A stretch of DNA of 35,495 bases, taken from Pseudomonadota bacterium (GTDB lineage: Bacteria > Pseudomonadota > Alphaproteobacteria > Rhizobiales > Rhizobiaceae). The stretch's first letter is position 1. The number at the start of each line of letters is the position of its first letter. Shown here one piece after another: positions 31,743-35,495 of this stretch. Location: positions 1 to 35,495 of the forward strand of contig JAEWDP010000157.1 of the NCBI GenBank assembly GCA_023390055.1, read 5' to 3'. Under the pieces are notes generated by a model, which made no database searches, was not told the DNA's origin, and worked only from the letters and a program-made list of their open reading frames with translations. Made by a program: the position numbers and the translations under genes.

Positions 31743-32620
31743 GGGTTCTCCACACCAAGGTCGTTTACATAAAGTGCCAGAATCTTGATCTCTTCAGCGC
31801 TCAGGCGTTCATCCCAGGTCGGCATATGTCCGCGACGCCCGCCATGGATTGTCGTAATCAAGGTCTGGATGTCACCGCCATAGACCCAATAGTTGTCCGT
31901 CAGATTGGGCGCCCCGAGTTCCTGACTTCCCTTAGCATCCTCGCCATGGCACGCAGCGCAGGTGGAAAGAAATGTTTCGCGCCCCGCCTGGAGCCTCTCA
32001 ACATTTTCCGGCGTCGACGTTTCCGGGCTTGTCAGGGAATGAACATAAAGTGCTACATCTCGTACCTGCTGACGATCCAGCATCTCATCACGACCGAAAG
32101 CGGGCATTTCACCAATTCGGCTTTCATCATGGGGCGAATTGATCCCGACGCGCAGGGTTTCGGCGATGTTGTCTGGACCGCCACCCCACAGCCAATCATC
32201 GTCCGTGAGATTCGGATAATTGGAACGGCCCTGGCCATCCGTGCCGTGACAGGCGGCACAATTGTCACCAAACAGCCTCCAGCCCGACGCCCTGACGAAT
32301 TGCATCAAATCTTCATCGGCCATGATCTCGTCGAAACTTTCGGTCGCGATCCGGCTCGTCCATTCTAAACGGGCTTCCTGTCCCCGCGCCACTTGCGCAT
32401 CGACCATCGCCCACTGATCCGTTCCCAGAACGCCTCTCGTATAGGTTGTTCCGATTGGCCAGGTTGGCATGAGCACCCACCACAACAGCGCAAAGATATG
32501 CGTGGCCACGAGGAACATGAGGACGCCGCGCGGGACCGGCGTATCCAGTTCCTTGATGCCGTTCCATTCGTGTCCGGTTGTCTTGCGACCGCTGACGGGG
32601 TCGACTTCCTCTACGTCCAT
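31739..32620 (-). CDS. ccoP: cbb3-type cytochrome c oxidase subunit III (CcoP)
   Basis: A di-heme cytochrome c subunit passing electrons to the oxidase, anchored by N-terminal membrane helix VLMFLVATHIFALLWWVLM (about 33-51). The 293-residue protein contains two heme c sites, CAACH near 121-125 and CAACH near 221-225, each followed by a Met-ligand region (GEMPAFG and GHMPTWD). The N-terminal DPVSGRKTTGHEWNGIKELDTPVPR is the standard CcoP start. It overlaps ccoQ by 10 bases. No missing residues were seen. Confidence 0.97.
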   Translation of the reverse strand: MDVEEVDPVSGRKTTGHEWNGIKELDTPVPRGVLMFLVATHIFALLWWVLMPTWPIGTTYTRGVLGTDQWAMVDAQVARGQEARLEWTSRIATESFDEIMADEDLMQFVRASGWRLFGDNCAACHGTDGQGRSNYPNLTDDDWLWGGGPDNIAETLRVGINSPHDESRIGEMPAFGRDEMLDRQQVRDVALYVHSLTSPETSTPENVERLQAGRETFLSTCAACHGEDAKGSQELGAPNLTDNYWVYGGDIQTLITTIHGGRRGHMPTWDERLSAEEIKILALYVNDLGVENP

Positions 32621-32781
32621 GGCTTGTCGTCCTTGTCGAGAATGTCCTTCTTTGCGCGATCAAAATGCTTCTTGTTCGAGGGCCAGAAGGTGTAGACCAC
32701 AACGCAAACCGCAAATGCGATCAGGTAGAAGAGACCCCAGCTCTTCGAAAATGCGACAAGCGTTCCGTGATCGATATCCAT
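32611..32781 (-). CDS. ccoQ: cbb3 oxidase small subunit CcoQ
   Basis: A 56-residue membrane subunit that stabilises CcoP in the oxidase. The sequence begins MDIDHGTLVAFSKSWGLFYL, has one helix (about 15-33) and then WPSNKKHFDRAKKDILDKDD, the usual CcoQ pattern. It lies 18 bases after the ccoO stop, and its end overlaps the ccoP start. Its short length makes it easy to overlook. Confidence 0.92.
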   Translation of the reverse strand: MDIDHGTLVAFSKSWGLFYLIAFAVCVVVYTFWPSNKKHFDRAKKDILDKDDKPWT

Positions 32782-32799
32782 GATCAAGTCCTTTCAACG

Positions 32800-33552
32800 C
32801 TAGTCGTTTGGATCCGGTGCTTCTTCATCGCTCACCGGTTCTTGAAATGCTGCATCGGTCAATCGCCCGAGAACCTGCAGATAGGCGACGAGCGCGTCCA
32901 TTTCGGTCAGTTGTGTGGTCACACCGTCAAAAGTGCTTATCTGGGTGGCTTCACCATATCGTTCACTCACGCCTGATGCCGCATCAGAATCCGGTGACGC
33001 CTGGCCAATTGCATCCCTTGAAGCATTGGCGATCATGTCGTCCGTATATGGGACACCCAGCGCCTGTTGAGTTTCAAGGTGAAGTCCAAGATCCGATATC
33101 CTCAGCGCGTTTCGTGACAGCCATGGATAGGCCGGCATGTTCGATTCCGGCACTACGTCGCGTGGATTGGTCAGATGGGCGACATGCCAGAAATCAGAAT
33201 ACTTGCCGCCAACCCTTGCCAGGTCCGGCCCTGTCCGTTTTGAACCCCATAGCATCGGACGGTCATATTTGGACTCCACGGCGAGCGAATATGGTCCATA
33301 CCGCTCAACCTCATCACGTAGGGTACGGATCATCTGGCTGTGGCATGCATAACAGCCTTCACGAACATAGATGTTTCTGCCCGCGAGTTCGAGCGGTGTG
33401 TAGAGCCGCAAATCAGGAACATCCTCCACGGTTTCATCTATGGTGAAAAGCGGCGCGATTTCGACGATACCTCCCACACTTGCCGCTGCGATGATGGCAA
33501 AGACAAAACCCATGGCCGTGCGTTCAAGCTTGCGATGAAAAAGTTCTCTCAT
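32800..33552 (-). CDS. ccoO: cbb3-type cytochrome c oxidase subunit II (CcoO)
   Basis: A mono-heme cytochrome c subunit of 250 residues, anchored by one N-terminal helix (GFVFAIIAAASVGGIVEIAPLF). GRNIYVREGCYACHSQMIRTLRDEVERYG carries the heme site CYACH near residue 67. PYDRPMLWGSKRTGPDLARVGGKYSDFWHVAHLTNPRDVVPESNMPAYPWL contains the Met axial ligand region. The start is 4 bases past the ccoN stop, so the two are co-transcribed. A middle acidic insertion (SPDSDAASGVSERYG) is somewhat long but not disruptive. Confidence 0.96.
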   Translation of the reverse strand: MRELFHRKLERTAMGFVFAIIAAASVGGIVEIAPLFTIDETVEDVPDLRLYTPLELAGRNIYVREGCYACHSQMIRTLRDEVERYGPYSLAVESKYDRPMLWGSKRTGPDLARVGGKYSDFWHVAHLTNPRDVVPESNMPAYPWLSRNALRISDLGLHLETQQALGVPYTDDMIANASRDAIGQASPDSDAASGVSERYGEATQISTFDGVTTQLTEMDALVAYLQVLGRLTDAAFQEPVSDEEAPDPND

Positions 33553-33556
33553 GATC

Positions 33557-35218
33557 TTACTCTGCCGGCGCCGTGGATGTCGGGGAATAGTCCATTACAG
33601 GTACGTCGGAATCGGCTTCGGACGAGGGTACGCCACGCACTGTCATCCAGATATTGTAGCAGGCCACAACAGCACCCATAAGGAAGAGAAGGCCACCAAA
33701 AGTGCGTGCGATATAATAGGGATACATGGCAACGAGCGAGTCGATAAACGAATAGGCCAACGTGTTCTGGGCCGTATAGGTTCGCCACATCAAACCCTGA
33801 ATGATCCCGGAATTCCACATGGCAAAAACGTAAATGAAGGTACCTGCAAGCGCCAACCAGAAGTGAACCTCGACCAAAGCGGCAGAGTACATGCGCTTGC
33901 GCTTCCAAAGGGTGGGAACGAGTGTGTACAGGGCACCAAATACGATCATCGCCACCCAACCCAATACGCCGGCATGAACGTGCCCAACGGTCCAATCGGT
34001 ATAGTGGGAAAGTGCGTTTACGGGGCGGATCGCCAGGAAGGATCCCTCGAATGTGGAGATCCCATAGAAAATTGCGGCGATGAACATGAAACGAAGTGTC
34101 GCATCATCACGAACCTTGTGCCAGGCACCATTCAGCGTAAGCAGCGCATTGCCGGCCGAGGCCCAGGACGGCACCAGAAGCATGACCGAAAACGTCATCC
34201 CAAGGTTTTGAACCCAATGCGGCAGAGCCGTGTAATGCAGGTGGTGTGACCCCACCCACATGTAGAAAAAGGTGATCCCCCAGAAGCTCAGGATCGACAG
34301 TCGGTAGGAAAAGATCGGACGCCCTGCTCGCACCGGAAGGTAATAATAGAGCATTGCGAGAAATCCGGCGGTGAGGAAGAAGGCCACCGCGTTATGACCA
34401 TACCACCACTGGACCATGGCATCCTGTACACCCGCCCACACGGTATAGCTCTTCGCATGACCGAAAGAGACCGGCAATGCGATATTATTGACGATGTGAA
34501 GCATGGCCACGACCAGGATGAAGGCCATGTAATACCAGTTCGCAACATAGATGTGAGGCTCTTTGCGCCGCGCGAGCGTTCGTATGTAGAGGACGAAATA
34601 GGTCACCCACACGATGACAAGCCACAAGTCTGCATACCATTCCGCTTCAGCATATTCCTTCGATTGGGTCAGGCCCATGAAGTAGCCGGTCACAGCGAGA
34701 AGACAAAAGAGGTTGTAACCGAAGATGACGAACCACGGACTGAACTGATCAGCAAGGCGGGCACGCGATGTTCGTTGAACGACATGAAATGAGGTCGCAA
34801 TCAGGGCATTTCCGCCAAAGCCAAAAATAACCCCTGTCGTATGGGCTGGACGAATGCGCCCGAAACTTGTCCATGCCGTGTCGAAGTTCAATGAAGGCCA
34901 TGCCAGTTGAGCTGCAGCCCAGACACCGATGAACATACCGAAAACTGCCCAAACCATCGTCAGGGCGATTCCGACCTTGATCGGATCGTCGTAATAGCGT
35001 GAAAGACGTTCATGCCGGGGTTCAGGTTCGAAGAACGACGTCAGGACAAATGCAAGTAGTCCACCACTGTAGAGGAACACCAGCAGACCATGGACACCAA
35101 GCAGATCTGACCGGCCGGCCGCAGCCATGGCAATGCCGACAATGGCCAGCGCGATCAAAACGATCGCACAGAGCTGCCTCTCACCTGAGGTTAGTTGCGT
35201 GATCAAGTCGCCCTCCAT
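33557..35218 (-). CDS. ccoN: cbb3-type cytochrome c oxidase subunit I (CcoN)
   Basis: This is the catalytic subunit of the high-affinity oxidase that reduces oxygen to water at low oxygen while pumping protons. The 553-residue protein has about twelve to fourteen membrane helices. Metal-ligand motifs are visible: HTTGVIFGFGGNALIATSFH (low-spin heme His), WWYGHNAVAFFLTAGFLAM and GSHHLHYTALPHW (CuB His), and GHVHAGVLGWVAM (heme ligands). The ribosome site is weak (GGCAGAAG). It is first of the operon. Expression would normally respond to low oxygen, yet only a half FNR site is seen upstream. Confidence 0.97.
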   Translation of the reverse strand: MEGDLITQLTSGERQLCAIVLIALAIVGIAMAAAGRSDLLGVHGLLVFLYSGGLLAFVLTSFFEPEPRHERLSRYYDDPIKVGIALTMVWAVFGMFIGVWAAAQLAWPSLNFDTAWTSFGRIRPAHTTGVIFGFGGNALIATSFHVVQRTSRARLADQFSPWFVIFGYNLFCLLAVTGYFMGLTQSKEYAEAEWYADLWLVIVWVTYFVLYIRTLARRKEPHIYVANWYYMAFILVVAMLHIVNNIALPVSFGHAKSYTVWAGVQDAMVQWWYGHNAVAFFLTAGFLAMLYYYLPVRAGRPIFSYRLSILSFWGITFFYMWVGSHHLHYTALPHWVQNLGMTFSVMLLVPSWASAGNALLTLNGAWHKVRDDATLRFMFIAAIFYGISTFEGSFLAIRPVNALSHYTDWTVGHVHAGVLGWVAMIVFGALYTLVPTLWKRKRMYSAALVEVHFWLALAGTFIYVFAMWNSGIIQGLMWRTYTAQNTLAYSFIDSLVAMYPYYIARTFGGLLFLMGAVVACYNIWMTVRGVPSSEADSDVPVMDYSPTSTAPAE

Positions 35219-35388
35219 CTTCTGCCGTGGCGACCCGTCGACGTCACCAAATCATAAGATAGCCCTCAATAGAGAGCCGGCAACCGTTCCGGAACAATTT
35301 CTACCACATATCGTGCCACAAAGATGACATGATCCGGCAAACTCACGCAAGAGGCATAAAGACGCAATCACGGCATAATCATCAATCG
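35219..35388 (-). promoter_or_regulatory. Promoter region of the cbb3 oxidase operon
   Basis: About 170 bases precede ccoN. They contain GGCATAATCATCAA (35372-35385), which matches only 7 of 10 bases of an FNR-type box and lies about 155 bases from the ATG. No confident -35/-10 pair could be picked. Control by oxygen is expected from function but is not shown by the sequence. Confidence 0.4.
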
Positions 35389-35495
35389 TTAACGGCATAG
35401 TAACTGTTCACGATAGTCCCGGTCGAGCGAGGCACGAAGCCTCTTGCGCTTGATCGACTTCTTCATCGGATCCAGCTTCATAATATTGAGGGCGA
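35389..35495 (-). CDS. Possible 3' end of an upstream gene, cut by window edge
   Basis: On the minus strand a frame open from the window edge ends at TAA 35389-35391. The visible 35 residues are basic and include KLDPMKKSIKRKRLRASLD and RDYREQLLCR. ATGs at 35481 and 35466 could start a peptide of 30 or fewer residues. More likely it is the tail of a longer gene outside the window. I do not recognise it. Confidence 0.35.
   Translation of the reverse strand, partial: ALNIMKLDPMKKSIKRKRLRASLDRDYREQLLCR

Noticed and set aside
35372..35385. Possible FNR box in front of ccoN
   Set aside because: Only 7 of 10 consensus bases match, the right half is poor on the minus strand, and it is about 155 bases from the start codon.
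1..35495. CRISPR arrays, IS elements, tRNA or rRNA genes
   Set aside because: No regularly spaced repeats, transposase motifs or structural RNA genes were found in reading the window.

Overview
The window looks like an accessory replicon (plasmid, chromid or integrative conjugative element) or a conjugative island of an alphaproteobacterium, most likely of the Hyphomicrobiales (Rhizobiales). The reasons are a Ti-plasmid-style luxI-trb conjugation operon, a cbb3 oxidase operon followed by ccoS and a DUF2189-type gene, an iron-box of the TGA-N9-TCA form known from rhizobial iron regulation, and moderate-to-high GC with frequent GTG/TTG starts. The genus cannot be fixed from the sequence. No replication gene, integrase, transposase, CRISPR array, tRNA or rRNA was seen.

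Region 1 (1-7384, minus strand) is a conjugation operon read leftward: a LuxI-type autoinducer synthase, then trbB, trbC, trbD, trbE, trbJ, trbL and trbF. The last of these runs off the left edge. Start and stop codons overlap or nearly touch throughout. A tra-box-like dyad lies upstream of luxI, so transfer is probably quorum-sensing controlled. No trbK is found in its usual place.

Region 2 (7650-15445) is a siderophore uptake locus. An ABC importer operon (binding protein, two permeases, ATPase; minus) diverges from a TonB-dependent receptor (plus). An AraC-family regulator follows, and its promoter carries an iron-box inside a perfect 12-bp inverted repeat. The intergenic region between importer and receptor has several dyads and repeated TTCC elements.

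Region 3 (15446-23779) is mixed. It holds a universal stress protein, a membrane alpha/beta hydrolase divergent from a marR-FUSC efflux pair, a lipoprotein hydrolase, an acetamidase/formamidase with a four-cysteine insertion, and a Nudix hydrolase.

Region 4 (24278-29698, minus) is a heme operon. It encodes a HutW/ChuW radical-SAM enzyme, the heme carrier HutX/ChuX, a ChuY-like NAD(P)H reductase, an unrecognised 123-residue protein and a TonB-dependent outer-membrane receptor. An FNR-type box (9 of 10 defining bases) sits about 65 bp upstream of the first gene. The set matches anaerobic, ring-opening heme degradation that releases iron without oxygen.

Region 5 (29957-35218, minus) is a cbb3-type high-affinity oxidase operon: ccoN, ccoO, ccoQ, ccoP, a 59-residue membrane protein, a DUF2189 membrane protein, ccoS and a glycine-rich stress-type membrane protein. 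ccoG, ccoH and ccoI are absent here. Taken together, the cargo suits life at low oxygen and low iron: iron and heme are imported, heme iron is released, and respiration uses an iron-rich oxidase.
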